64,000 nucleotides of DNA, from NCBI RefSeq assembly GCF_032884065.1, contig NC_088872.1, positions 37,617,132-37,681,131 on the forward strand, written 5' to 3'. Positions 1-31,289 of the stretch are shown here, piece after piece. The notes under the pieces were generated by a model. That model did no database searches. It had not been told where the DNA came from and saw nothing but the letters and a program-made list of their open reading frames with translations. Origin of the DNA: Artemia franciscana (taxonomy: Eukaryota > Arthropoda > Branchiopoda > Anostraca > Artemiidae). The stretch's first letter is position 1; each line of letters begins with the position of its first letter. Position numbers and translations under genes: made by a program.

Positions 1-1389
1 AAAAATAAGCACAAGTCCAAGATACATGATTGACATAACCTCAACGGATCCGATCTCTTTGGGGTAGTTGGGGGGGGGGGGGGTTAATTCTGAAAAATTA
101 GAAAAAATGAGGTATTTTTAACTTACGAACGGATGATCGGATCTCAATGAAATTTGATATTTAGAAGGATATCATGTCTCAAAGCTCTTATTTTAAATCC
201 ATATTTTAAATGAAACTTGGAGGGAAAAATAAGCAGAAGTCTTAGATACGTGATTTACATAATTGGAACGGATCCGCTCTATTGAGGGGGGGGGGGGGTA
301 ATTTAAAAATTAGAAAAATGATGTATTTTTAACTTACGAAGGAGTGATCGGATCTTCATGAAATTTCATATTTAGAAGGACCTGGTAACTCAGATCTCTT
401 GTTTTAAATCTCAACCGAATCCAGCGTCATTGGGGGGGGGGCAGTTGGGGGGGGGCAGACATCTTAGAAAATACTTAAAGGGGAGAGATCAGGATGAAAC
501 TGGATGGGAAGAATAACAACCTGTCTTAAGATACGTGACTGACATAACTGGACCGGATCTGCTCTCTTTGTTGGAGTTGGGGGGGGGGGGGTAATTTTGG
601 AAATTGAGGTATTTGTAATTTATGAAAGGGTGACCAGACCTTAATGAAATTTGATATTTAGAAGGATCTTGTGCTTAAAGCTCTAATTTAAATTCCGAAC
701 AGATTTTTGACATTGGGGGGAGTTGGAGGGGGAAACCGGAATTCTTGGAAAACGTGAAAATTGGGTTATTTTTATCTTACGAATAGGTGATTGGATCTTA
801 ATGAAATTTTATATTTAGAAGGAATTCATGTCTCAGAGCTCTTATTTCAAATCCCGACCAGATCTTTTGATATTGGGGGGAGTTGGAGGGGGAAATCTTG
901 GAAAACACTTGTAGTGGAGTAATCGGGATGAAGCTTGGTGGATAGATTAAGCAAATGTCCTTGATACGTGATTGACGTAACTGTAATGGATTCGCTCTCA
1001 TTGGGGGAGTTGGGGGGAGGGGTTCAGTGATTTGGCGAGTTTGGTGCTTCTGGAAGTGCTAGGACGATGGACATTTGTAGGCGTGTCAGGGAGCTGCACA
1101 AAGTGACTTGATAAAATCGTTTTCCCAGATTCGACCATCTGGGGTGCCAAAGGGAAAGGAAAAATTAGAAAAAACGAGGTATTTATTACTTACGAGTGGG
1201 TGATTGGATCTTAATGAATTTTGATATTTAGAAGGACATCGTGACTCAGAGCTCTTATTTTAAATCCTGACCGGCATTAAGCCTCTGATTTTCCTTTTAA
1301 ATCAATCTATTGATTCTTAGAATTTTGTTAGAGCTCATACCATATGAGCTCTTGGCTCTTAGCTCTTCTTGCCTCGTCACAAGTGCCAT
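1..1389. repeat. Composite repeat element, copy 1 (cut by window start)
   Basis: This stretch is built from degenerate ~150-280 bp monomers. Each has a core reading roughly ttacgaacgggtgatcgg, then 'tatttagaagga', then 'tcagagctcttattt', then a G-rich 'ttggggggagttgg' run. Cores are seen near 123, 334, 618, 777 and 1190. Position 1 aligns with about 20018 of the second copy at 19593-21750, and monomer order is shared, so these are two copies of one element rather than independent arrays. The right end, near 'acaagtgccat', matches the end of copy 2. Relative to copy 2 this copy lacks about one monomer between cores 777 and 1190. No coding potential is seen. Confidence 0.75.
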
Positions 1390-1639
1390 ATGAGCTCTTA
1401 GCTCTTGTTTTAATATTAACCGATAAACGGTTACTCTTCGTATATTTCATTAGATCATTCAACACGCTTTCTACGGTCTTAAATGACTAAAATGATTAAA
1501 ATAATTGAAATAGGGCCGTAATTATTCATTTCTTCCTTATTTCCATGCTTATATAAAGGTATAATACAGCTTTTCTTTAGACCTTTTGGAACAAATCTTT
1601 TTTTAAAAGGCAAAGTTATTAAAAAAAAGAAGGAAATAT

Positions 1640-3965
1640 GAGATATCACCAGCAAAACATGTTCGGTATGTGATCAATTCCAGGAGCCTTTGAGGGTCCC
1701 AAAGAGTTCATGATCTTCTTCAAATCATTTTCGGAAACCGGTTCACAAACAAAAATACTACCATTATCAAAATTTGAAGAAACTTGACTTTGGTCTTCTA
1801 TATTAATATCATTATCAAATAGTGACGAAATATTTTGATCTCGGTGAAAAATTTACAATAGTTATTAGCTATAGATTGATCATTTCCTATTCTTTCCCCA
1901 TGTGGGTTAATTATCTCCTTAGGGATCTCATTATGTTTTTGTTTATTTGGCATCAATTCTTCGCGAGCTTAAAAGCATTTAAAAAATAATTTTTCTTAGC
2001 ATTTCGTTTTTTCTTATTGATAACATTCCGATAACTGACATAAAAATCTCGATTTTCATTCGACGGGTTTTTCAACATTGTACTATAAAGCTTGTTTCGT
2101 AATTGTATCATGTTTTGTAATCCTGTAATTAACCACGGAGGTTTAAAGTTGTTTTTTTTTCGATCTATTCTCTTGTCGTCTTTCAATCTTACAACATTAA
2201 TGCATTGCCTCACGAATCTTATTAGAAAACAGATCATAACTTACTTCAGGGTTATTCTTACTCAAAACCTCGATCCATTCTAGTTTTCCTAAATGATAAT
2301 TTAATTTATTTAAATTTGGTTCATTTTCTCTTCATTTTTATGCTAGTTATTTGGATATGATAATAAATCACTATAAATGCAAGATGATCCGAACGTGGTG
2401 CAATTAGCACATTTGATGATTTCAGCCGGCCAAAAATACATTCACTAATTAATATGTTATCAATAAGCGTGATTGTGTGTTCTGTGATTCGTGTGGGTAT
2501 GTTAATCGACCGGGAAAAACTAAATGATAGCATAGTTGTTAAAAATTCCGCATTCATGTTATTTCCTAGCTCCAATAAATTATTGTTAAAATCTGACATT
2601 AGCATACACGGCTATTTACACGACCCTAAATTCTGACAAATATTCTCAAAATACTGAGAAGTTCCTGTGGGGTTAGAAATACTGAGAAGTTCCTGTGGGG
2701 TTAGAAATACTGAGAAGTTCCTGTGGCGTTAGAAATACTGAGAAGTTCCTATGGGGTTAGAACTACTGAGAAGTTCCTGTGGGGTTAGAACTAGTGAGAA
2801 GTTCCTGTGGGGTTAGAAATACTGAGAAGTTCCTGTGGAGTTAGAAATACTGAGAAGTTCCTGTGGGGTTAGGAATACTGAGAAGTTCCTGTGGGGTTTG
2901 AAATACTGAGAAGTTCCTCTGGGACTAGAAATACTGAGAAGTTCCTGTGGGGTTAGAAATACTGAGAAGTTCCTGTGGGGTTAGAACTACTGAGAAGTTC
3001 CTGTGGGGTTAGAAATACTGAGAAGTTCCTGTGGGGTTAGAAATACTGAGAAGTTCCTGTGGGGTTAGAAATACTGAGAAGTTCCTGTGGGGTTAGAAAT
3101 ACTGAGAAGTTCCTGTGGGGTTAGAAATACTGAGAAGTTCCTGTGGGGTGTGCTGTAAATAATAGCAATCAAAACTTCAACATCATATTTTTTTTTACTC
3201 TAACAAAAGGCTCAAACCGACCCTCAACCCAGACACATAAAGTATCTTCTACAGTTAAAGAAATATCATCCCGCGTAAATTCCTAATCCACCTTTCCGCA
3301 TATACGTTTTATTTTTATAGTAAAAAGAATAACCTAATGAATAGAAACTTAAAGGTGAAATTTCACTCAAGAAAGTCTCAGTTAGAGATATTACATCAAA
3401 ATAAAGATTACTTTCATTAACTGTGTTAACTAGTGTTTCAAACGGAGTTTCAAGCCCTTGACGATTACACGTGGCTATCATAAGATGACTCCATGATTTA
3501 ATTCGCCTCAGATCACAGGGATCAATATACTTAGAAACAGAAATATTCAGATCTGAACTCACTTTTTCATTCCCACTATCACGTTCACAAAGGCCTCGTT
3601 CATATATATTGGCTAAATTATGGCGATTTCCTTCAAGATCAGATAGTCTATGAGTCAGCCGAGACATGTTGAAACAAAAGGTTCACCTTACTGTCACCAA
3701 AACAGTTTAGTCACTCTCCTGTCTGTTAGCCGAAACCCTGGCTTCTTGAAGACGGCTCAGCGAGACGACTTCTGATAGGTCCTTGATTCTAACTACTTGG
3801 TCGTCAGGCTTCGCAAAGATACGGCCCTGCACTGACCAAGCTTTCTCATACCTACTTCATCCCTAGCAGGATTTAGAACTTCCTGTCTACGACGAGTAAG
3901 GCTTTCACTTACAAAACATTGCGATCCTTTCAGCTTGCTCGATTTTTCAATAGACTTTGTTCACA
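1640..3965 (-). pseudogene. CR1/Jockey-like non-LTR retrotransposon remnant
   Basis: Read on the minus strand, the pieces come in the normal LINE order. First is an ORF1 C-terminal part (3965-3690; 'SESLTRRRQEVLNPARDE' and 'VQGRIF', a pattern common in ORF1 of these clades). Next is an endonuclease N-terminal part (3667-3266; 'FDVISLTETFL', 'RKGGLGIY'). Then comes an endonuclease C-terminal part (2605-2321; 'SDFNNNLLELG', 'SINIPTRIT', 'LIDNILIS', 'RSDHLAFIV'). A linker (2237-1953; 'KPPWLITGLQNMIQLRNKLY') follows, and finally the start of the reverse transcriptase ('LGPSKAPGIDHIPN', about 1670-1700). Frames change between pieces and the RT stops near 1640, so the element is dead and 3'-truncated. 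A 28-bp minisatellite replaces or interrupts the middle of the endonuclease. Clade assignment is approximate. Confidence 0.8.
2648..3150. repeat. 28-bp minisatellite, 18 copies
   Basis: A head-to-tail array of a 28-bp unit (core tgagaagttcctgtggggtt) repeated 18 times, with only scattered single-base variants. The edges are sharp. It lies between the two halves of the minus-strand LINE endonuclease. There are no unique spacers, so it is not a CRISPR array. Confidence 0.95.
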
Positions 3966-6028
3966 GAAGCTAAACTAAGCTCTATTATGGTTTTGGCCTA
4001 CTAATAAATAATGTTAGTAACTTTATTGCAAGCAAAAACAAGCTAAAATATGCATAGTTCCAGGAACAAAAAGGTAGTGGACCAAAGCTATGAAAATAGA
4101 ACTAAGGGCTATCTCACGTGTGACCATATTTCAGTTTAGCTGTGTGCTTTTACATTAGGAATACTTTTGCCTGAGAATTTCTGTGCCTTATTTCAGACTT
4201 TTAAAATATGGAGGAATGCGAGAAGCACAGAAGTGAGGGTAGTTTTCACTATTTTTTTTAGAGACAAATTACCAATTAATGATGGTTATTTGAACTAGCA
4301 CAGCTTCATGAAGCAAAACAATTCCTAAATTTATGAAAAAGTGGTTGTGTGTGGTGCTTTAGATCAGATGAGGATTGTGAAATCTTTTGAAAGACAGCAA
4401 TTACAACACTCTCTTGTTTAGTGGCCCCTTGGAATCATCTTCTAGTGACATCTCACCTGCACTAAAAATTGCAAATACAAACCTCTCAAATATTCCTAAG
4501 CTAAACTTGTATGCCTGAACGTGTTTAAGATATGCCGCTTAGTTGATTCTTCTAGTAGTATCAAGGGTTTTATTATCTTCAAGTTGTGGGGTCATAGCAA
4601 CAAACTGGTATTGAGAACCAATGAAATAGAAATTTCTCCGCATATTTCTCACTGTATATGTTACAATGTGTTTCGTTTAGATTTACTCAGAACATTGAGA
4701 CGGTTCAAAAGGGAAAAATGCAAAGTCTGAATCCAAACTTGAAACATTCATGTTCAAAATTACCGGTATTTGTAGTTAAAAAAGTAGGTAAAAAAGAGTG
4801 GCAAAATGGTAGCAAATTCGTAGGGATGCTCTCTGCCTCGTATGAAATGTTTTCGACTTTTTAAGCTGTTATTTCTCTAGTGAATCTAATTGACTCTTAT
4901 TTCTCCTTTGATTAAAGATATTTAAGCTTTTGACTATTTATTTTAATAATTGACTAATTTTTTCAGTTTACGCATTCATTAAGCTGATTTACAACCTAGA
5001 TTAATATGCAGCCGAGTTTAGTTATTTCCAATTTGGTTTGGCGTAATTTTCAACTTTCTGTATTAAATAAAAACAGGAAGGGGCTAAGGATTTTTCAAAT
5101 AGTGGTTAATCAATTGAAGGGGCCTAGGAAAATGTCTGTAAATTATTTTATTATAAGGGTTTTAAAAATACTAGTTTGGAATTGTGATGTATTGAAGTCT
5201 GATAGGCATGTATGCAAATATTTCAGGGTGGGAAGCAAATTAGAATCACACAGATAGGGATTTATATCAAGTTCTACGAATATATGTGACAAAGGGCAAA
5301 AATGCTGATTTTTCGTAGAGAATGGTGGGTGGGGGAAATATGGTTGGAGTAGGAGACAGGAGCCCCCGTGGTCCAGCAATTGTGTCTGGTTGGAGTAATA
5401 TTTTTCACTAGCCAGGAAATGACCGTAATCTGTCATAAATCAAATATCAGTTTCTATTCATAATCGTAAATTCCTTGTCTTTCTACAACAGATTAAGCAT
5501 AAAAGATAATAATTAATGAATTTGGTTGTGATTTATTGCTGATAATATCAATGATTTCTAACTGATAAGAGTTCATATCTTTAGTTTAAAACTAGCCAAA
5601 TATTAACTTATTTCATAAAACGTTCGCTGTGCATTACAACTTGGCGAATCACAAAGTTTAGATGCAACAAAAAGTATGGACTGTTGGAAACAGACCAAAA
5701 AAAACTACACGTGTATTTTGGCTAGTTTTTCAACAGCTTTCAAATGCCACGTTTAATTAAAACAGTTATTGGCGTATTTTCATTTTATTTAGCTTTTTGT
5801 GTTTTTTTTTATATTCCTCCTGAATAGCAAGGTGCTTAGCAATTTCTAATTGTAATTGTTTATTAATTGTAACAAATATAATTAATGTGCAAATCCCTAG
5901 AGAATACGGTGTTGATTTTGTAAAGGCATTGAAATTTTCGCTCCTGTCAGTTATGCTATTTCGTTTAATTTGATTTTAGAGCATGTATTTATTTGTTCTT
6001 AATTTTAATTTCGTTTTTCCTTTTATAG
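3966..6028. other. No gene recognised (probable SLC35C2 intron)
   Basis: AT-rich sequence without a supported gene. Short open frames around 4521-5436 show no recognisable domain. It most likely belongs to the SLC35C2 intron upstream of the exon at 6029. I looked for the preceding exon (the transmembrane region before the HWSLIVIAG segment) and did not find it here. Confidence 0.5.
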
Positions 6029-26185
<20,157 letters not shown>

Positions 26186-26414
26186 TTCTGAAGCAATTTG
26201 ATTGCATTAATGTCCAGAAGTCTAAGGTCATTCCTGCAGGACTGCTACTTGCCACATCACTCCTCTCAAAAATATATTTAGCCAGATTTATGGAATATCT
26301 GATTAATAGAGTTCGATAATTAGATTAGTAGAGATCAGTTTTAGACATTTGAGGAAATGAATTTTTCATTTTATATATGAAATGACGAGGTGGGCATTAT
26401 GGCAACCCTGCAGT

Positions 26415-26537
<123 letters not shown>

Positions 26538-26621
26538 GTAAGTTCGTGCATTCCTATATCAATATATTGATTAAATTTAGGCATATGTAATTTTTTGTTT
26601 TATCGATGTAACTAAATTAGA

Positions 26622-26627
26622 AATAAA
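26622..26627 (+). terminator. Candidate SLC35C2 poly(A) signal
   Basis: AATAAA lies 437 nt after the SLC35C2 stop. If used, the 3' UTR would include the (TA)60 tract at 26417-26536. It is a single hexamer without transcript evidence. Confidence 0.4.
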
Positions 26628-27844
26628 ATGTTGAGTCAAACAGGTTGGAGGTTCCCATCGGCAGACACTGAAGGGAGTCACGAATTAAAAGTGTAACACC
26701 TATAAATATTGTATGTTTGTAATCTGCAAGGAAAGAAAATGTACATTTTGTACCAAAAATCTGTTTAATATACCACTATCACAAGCAACAATTATTCAAA
26801 CCCTGGAGAAAGTTAGCATGGAAATTCAACAAAACAAATGCCGAAAACTGCCTTTTTATTGAACCAAACAAATCCGATCCCTTTAGTGCGAGTCGATGAA
26901 AATTATTGCATAATTCTTTAGCAGGTAAGTGTACATATCCTATCTTCATAGAGCAACAGGGGTTGACTTTGAAATTCAAAACTCTGCCTTTTGAAAATTT
27001 TTGCATTTTGGAAATCTGTAAGGAAAAAAGTACGCTTTGTGACTTTTCTCCAGACAAATTTCTATGAAACTTTTAGTGCCATAATAAAAATTTGTAACAT
27101 CGTAATGCTTCTACAGCCATAATCAAAGAAATTTCCAAAAAAAAACTAGTTAAAATATACTTCCTTTTCCTTATTGATTTCAAGCAAAGAATAGTGAATA
27201 AAGTGTATTATTTGGAATTCTCCTCGTCACACCCCGAAATAGAATGCAACCCTTTGCGGGATCTGTTCAAGAATTAGACCGAGTTTTTGATGACGTTATG
27301 CTCTGTTATGAAGTATTATTATTATTTAATAAATATCCAACCAGCTTTTTGGCTTGCGAATCTTTTTTCTGGATTCCCCGTGTTAATTTCTGAAAGATAT
27401 TAATTATTTTATAGGGAAAGTCCTAAAAACAAGGGAAACAAAAACTCTTAGACAAAACCTCCTTCTTTTTCGTTTTTTATTTCAAATATTAACATTCTGT
27501 ATAGGGTTTTCATTTGAAATTTTCATGTTGCTTTCTCCACATATGTGCCCCGTGAATCCTAATTCAAATAATTTTACTAGTATTTAGTTTGTGAGATGAC
27601 CAACTTAAGTTTTAACTTGAGATCTTTTTGTATTTAATCCCTAAAGCTGTTTCCAATTGGGACATTTTCTAAGAGGTTTCCATACATTTGTAGTATCACT
27701 TTATAGATATTACAATGGTATTAATCTAGATATTACAGTGATATATGAGGCTTTATTTCAACCTGTTTACATGTTTTTCTGTGAATTTTATTAGTGCAGT
27801 AATTATCGTAGTCATCGTTTGAACGTATCGTAAGCAACAATTTT
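26628..27844. other. Intergenic, nothing recognised
   Basis: Sequence between the SLC35C2 3' end and the 211-bp tandem repeat. The 92-codon minus frame at 26779-27057 has no recognised domain. Confidence 0.5.
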
Positions 27845-28655
27845 TGTAAAATTTAGTGGGATTGTGCTAAATAGATATCACGAAAAGGGATACCTAAGAT
27901 TTTTCTTAAGATCCGTGGAGCTTTTTCTCGTGCTGTTTCATATCCATTACAAATAATATACTTTTGTATCAGCTTAAATATTCAGGCACGTATGGATATT
28001 TTCTGGATTGTTCATTATTTTTATATTTATCATATTTGTTTTGTTTATGGTTTAACCCAAAGATTTGTTGGGATTATGATAGATATTACCAGAAGGGATA
28101 CCTGAATTTTTTCTCAAGATCCGGGGACCATTTCCGCCTGCTGTTTTATATTCATTAAAAATAATATACTTTTGTATTAGGATAAATATTCAGGCCCGTA
28201 TGAATATTTTCTGGATTATTCATATTTTTATATTAATCATATTTGTTTTGTTTATGGTTTAACCCAAAGAATTGCTGAGATTGTGCTAAATAGATATCAC
28301 CAGAAGGGATGCCTAAGATTTTTCTCTAGATCCGGGAATCATTTCCACGTGCTGTTTCATATCGATTACAATTAGTATACTTTTTGTTTTAGCATAAATA
28401 TTTAGGCACGTATGAATATTTTCTGGATTATTCATTTTTTTGTATTAATCATATTTGTTTTGTTTATGGTTTAACCCAGAGAATTCTATGGGATTGTGCT
28501 AAATAGATATCATCAGAAGGAACGCCTAAGATTTTTCTCCCGATCGGGGAATCATTTCCACGTGCTGTTTCTTATCCATTGCAAATAATACACTTTTTGT
28601 ATTATCATAAATATTCAGGCACGTATGAATATTTTCTGGATTGTTCATATTTTTG
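27845..28655. repeat. ~211-bp tandem repeat, ~3.8 copies
   Basis: The landmark 'caggcacgtatg' (or a close variant) lies at 27983, 28191, 28403 and 28616, so the period is 208-213 bp. Each unit also has 'tttgttttgtttatggttta', 'gggattgtgctaaatagata' and 'tttccacgtgctgtttcata'. No coding potential is seen. Confidence 0.9.
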
Positions 28656-30500
28656 CTTGACAGGACATATTCCAAAGTTGTTATTTCCCTTTTCAAGGGA
28701 AGTTTACACCTTTCCAACATCCGGGGTGTTCGCAACGTGTCGACCGCTTTATATGTTGATGTCGATACAATTCAGTTCAGCAAAAACTTTATTTTTCGTG
28801 TAAGTTTACATAATCGTTGTAAAAAGTATTTTGACCATTTTTTTCCTTTGCAGAGCAGAGATTCATAAAAAGTGAAGGCTTTTTGTTTTAAGGTAAAAAA
28901 TTTTTGGGACTGGTTTCACATCGTATAGCTGACTAAGCTTTAATGTTTAATTGTGTCTGAATTTTGAATTAATTTTCTGAACATTGTGTTTTCTTAAGGG
29001 GGGGGGGCAAAGAGAGGCAGGCCAATCTGCACTTTTTTTCATTTTTAAGCATAACTTGGTTTGTTTGCGTATACGTACACTAAAGTTTTTTTTAAATTTC
29101 TGGATGTTTTCTCAGAAATTTCCGAATGAAAATATTTTTTGTGAACCTGGCCATGTTTGTGTGCTTCTCAATATATGTGACAGTTGAAAGAGAAACTTAT
29201 GAGAAAATAAATTATTTCGCAAAATATTAGAATGAACAAAAATACTGTTTCGGAATCAGTTTTTGGTTTGTGGTGTTCAAGGTTATCTGCAATAAGAATC
29301 GATATTGTCTATATTTGAATCTACAAAATGATGGAAACACTAGCGCTCCGGTGGTAGTTTTCATATTTGTTTAGCCGATGCGAGTTAGTTTAAAAAGAAA
29401 TACAAATAAATTATCAAAATCGATATAATAAGTGTTGCTAAAAATCAAGAATCCAAAAATTCTGTTTATTTCCCTGGGCGTGTTTTTTAGTCTGTGTTTG
29501 AGCATATTTAATTTCATTTCCCGATTATATGGCAACATTAAAGTCAGATATTTATTGCGAATCCTAAGTTTAATAACTTGTAAAAGACCATTTTCATTTA
29601 AATAAAAAAAGTGGGTAAAACATACACCAGTGTTTCCACTTAACTGGTTTAATTCCCTTGTACCATAATACCTGCTTGAATAGTATAACAATTTAATACT
29701 CGAAAGTGAAGCCACATGGCAGATATTTTTTCTGGAATTCTGATTCCACTTTGCCATTTCATTAAATACGTATAAATAAATCTAACTCGATCGTATAATA
29801 TCTAACTCAATAAAACTTGAATATTATTTATCTAATTTTCTCTCAGCAAAGCAAGACTTTATATGTTCCTTACTTACCAGCTAGAAAATGCAAAAAATAC
29901 AATTTTTTATTGAGACACAAATTTTTGTTGAGAATTTTGCACAGGCGACAATGTAATGTGTTTTCTGTTACTGCTCAGTTAGAAAAAAAATGCTTATATT
30001 CTTCACCACAATTATATTTATTACTTGTCCCTGTGCAAGAACTATTTTGTGCTAGTCTTTGATCATATATTTTGGAATTTATTATTGTTATTTTTCAAGT
30101 TAATAAAGCTTTGAATAAATTTTAGTAATTCAAGAGTTTAGGTCCTAAGCTAAGTACCTTAATAGAAGCTCGTTGCAGCTGTGACATTCGAAACGATTAC
30201 GAGAAAACGTACTGAATATAGGAAATACTTTAACAAAACTGTGTTCTTGGGTTTTACTCTTGTTAGTAAGCTTTATTTTGAACACCGAATTTTTGTGTAT
30301 AGAAGATGCGGCAAAATAAATAAATAAAAAAAAAATTATTTGAAGTTCAATTCTCTCATTTACATGATCATCAAAGAAGATAAAATGTATGTTGCAAAAA
30401 ACAGAAACTTTTAACTATATATAGAATCAAATAAGATACGTGGCTGAACAAATCCACAGAGATTTTAAGTTAAAGAATGAAGGCTGTCAATGCCAGTTTA

Positions 30501-30502
<2 letters not shown>
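28656..30502. other. Intergenic, nothing recognised
   Basis: AT-rich. The longest frame (128 codons, minus, 29371-29757) has no recognisable domain and biased AT-driven composition. I do not call it a gene. Confidence 0.45.

Positions 30503-30546
<44 letters not shown>
30503..30546. repeat. A44 homopolymer
   Basis: 44 consecutive A residues. No recognisable retroposon body lies immediately 5' on the plus strand, so its origin is unclear. Confidence 0.95.
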
Positions 30547-30549
<3 letters not shown>

Positions 30550-30587
30550 GCTCCGTAACGGATATTGAATTTCCACAGACAATTTGA

Positions 30588-30775
30588 TCAGGGATGTAGC
30601 CAGGCAAAGGTGTGTGGTTTGATCCTCCTCCAAAATACGAAATAATATGCATATGTGTTTTACGATCATATGGTAGCCATATACATACATTACCTTATTA
30701 ACCCCTCCCCCAATACAAAAAACAAAAACCTCAGGTCACCCCAGAAAAGAATTCTGGCTACGTCCTACAATGAAC
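30588..30775. repeat. Short MITE-like repeat
   Basis: The inverted ends 'gggatgtagccagg' and 'ctggctacgtcct' bracket about 185 bp with a C-rich 'cccctccccc' segment. There is no protein. Confidence 0.5.
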
Positions 30776-31289
30776 TAGAGTCGCTTTGTGTCATTTTGTT
30801 GCTCATTTGGGTCTTGTCACGCATTCAAGGGTGCTCTGGAAGCACGTAGTTTTTTTTTTTTATTATGTTTTGTTACATTAGATATTTGCAGAAGTAATTA
30901 CTAAGCCACTGGTTAGTCAATCTAAAAATTTTATTCCATTTAGGTTATATTTTATTATACTTGGTTTCTGAGATTTATGTACAAAACACTTAGTTTGCTC
31001 GTAATTTTGTGCGTTCATAACGAAGTTTGATAATAATGGGGATCATTGAAGACGGAGATCACAAGCACATTGTATGCACTGAATAATGAAAAAAAGAGCA
31101 ATTTCCAAATAAAAGAGTTAAAACTAAAAAACCGCAGAAATCACCCTTAAGTCCCAAAAAGGTTTTCTGATGTTTGAGTTTTTCCAGCTTCCAGTGAAGG
31201 ATTCTTAAGACAAATATTGAAAGGCAGAGGGGGGAGGGGGAAAGATCTACCCCTAGTTTTTCTTAATTGTAATTGGGCTAAAGCTGAAA

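Noticed and set aside
2648..3150. CRISPR-like regular repeats
   Set aside because: 28-bp units are contiguous, with no spacers, in a eukaryotic context: a minisatellite.
29371..29757. 128-codon minus-strand open frame
   Set aside because: No recognisable domain, no splice or context support; a frame of this length can arise by chance in this much AT-rich DNA.
30503..30546. Poly(A) tail of a retrogene
   Set aside because: The A44 run has no recognisable retroposed body on its 5' side, so I record it only as a homopolymer.
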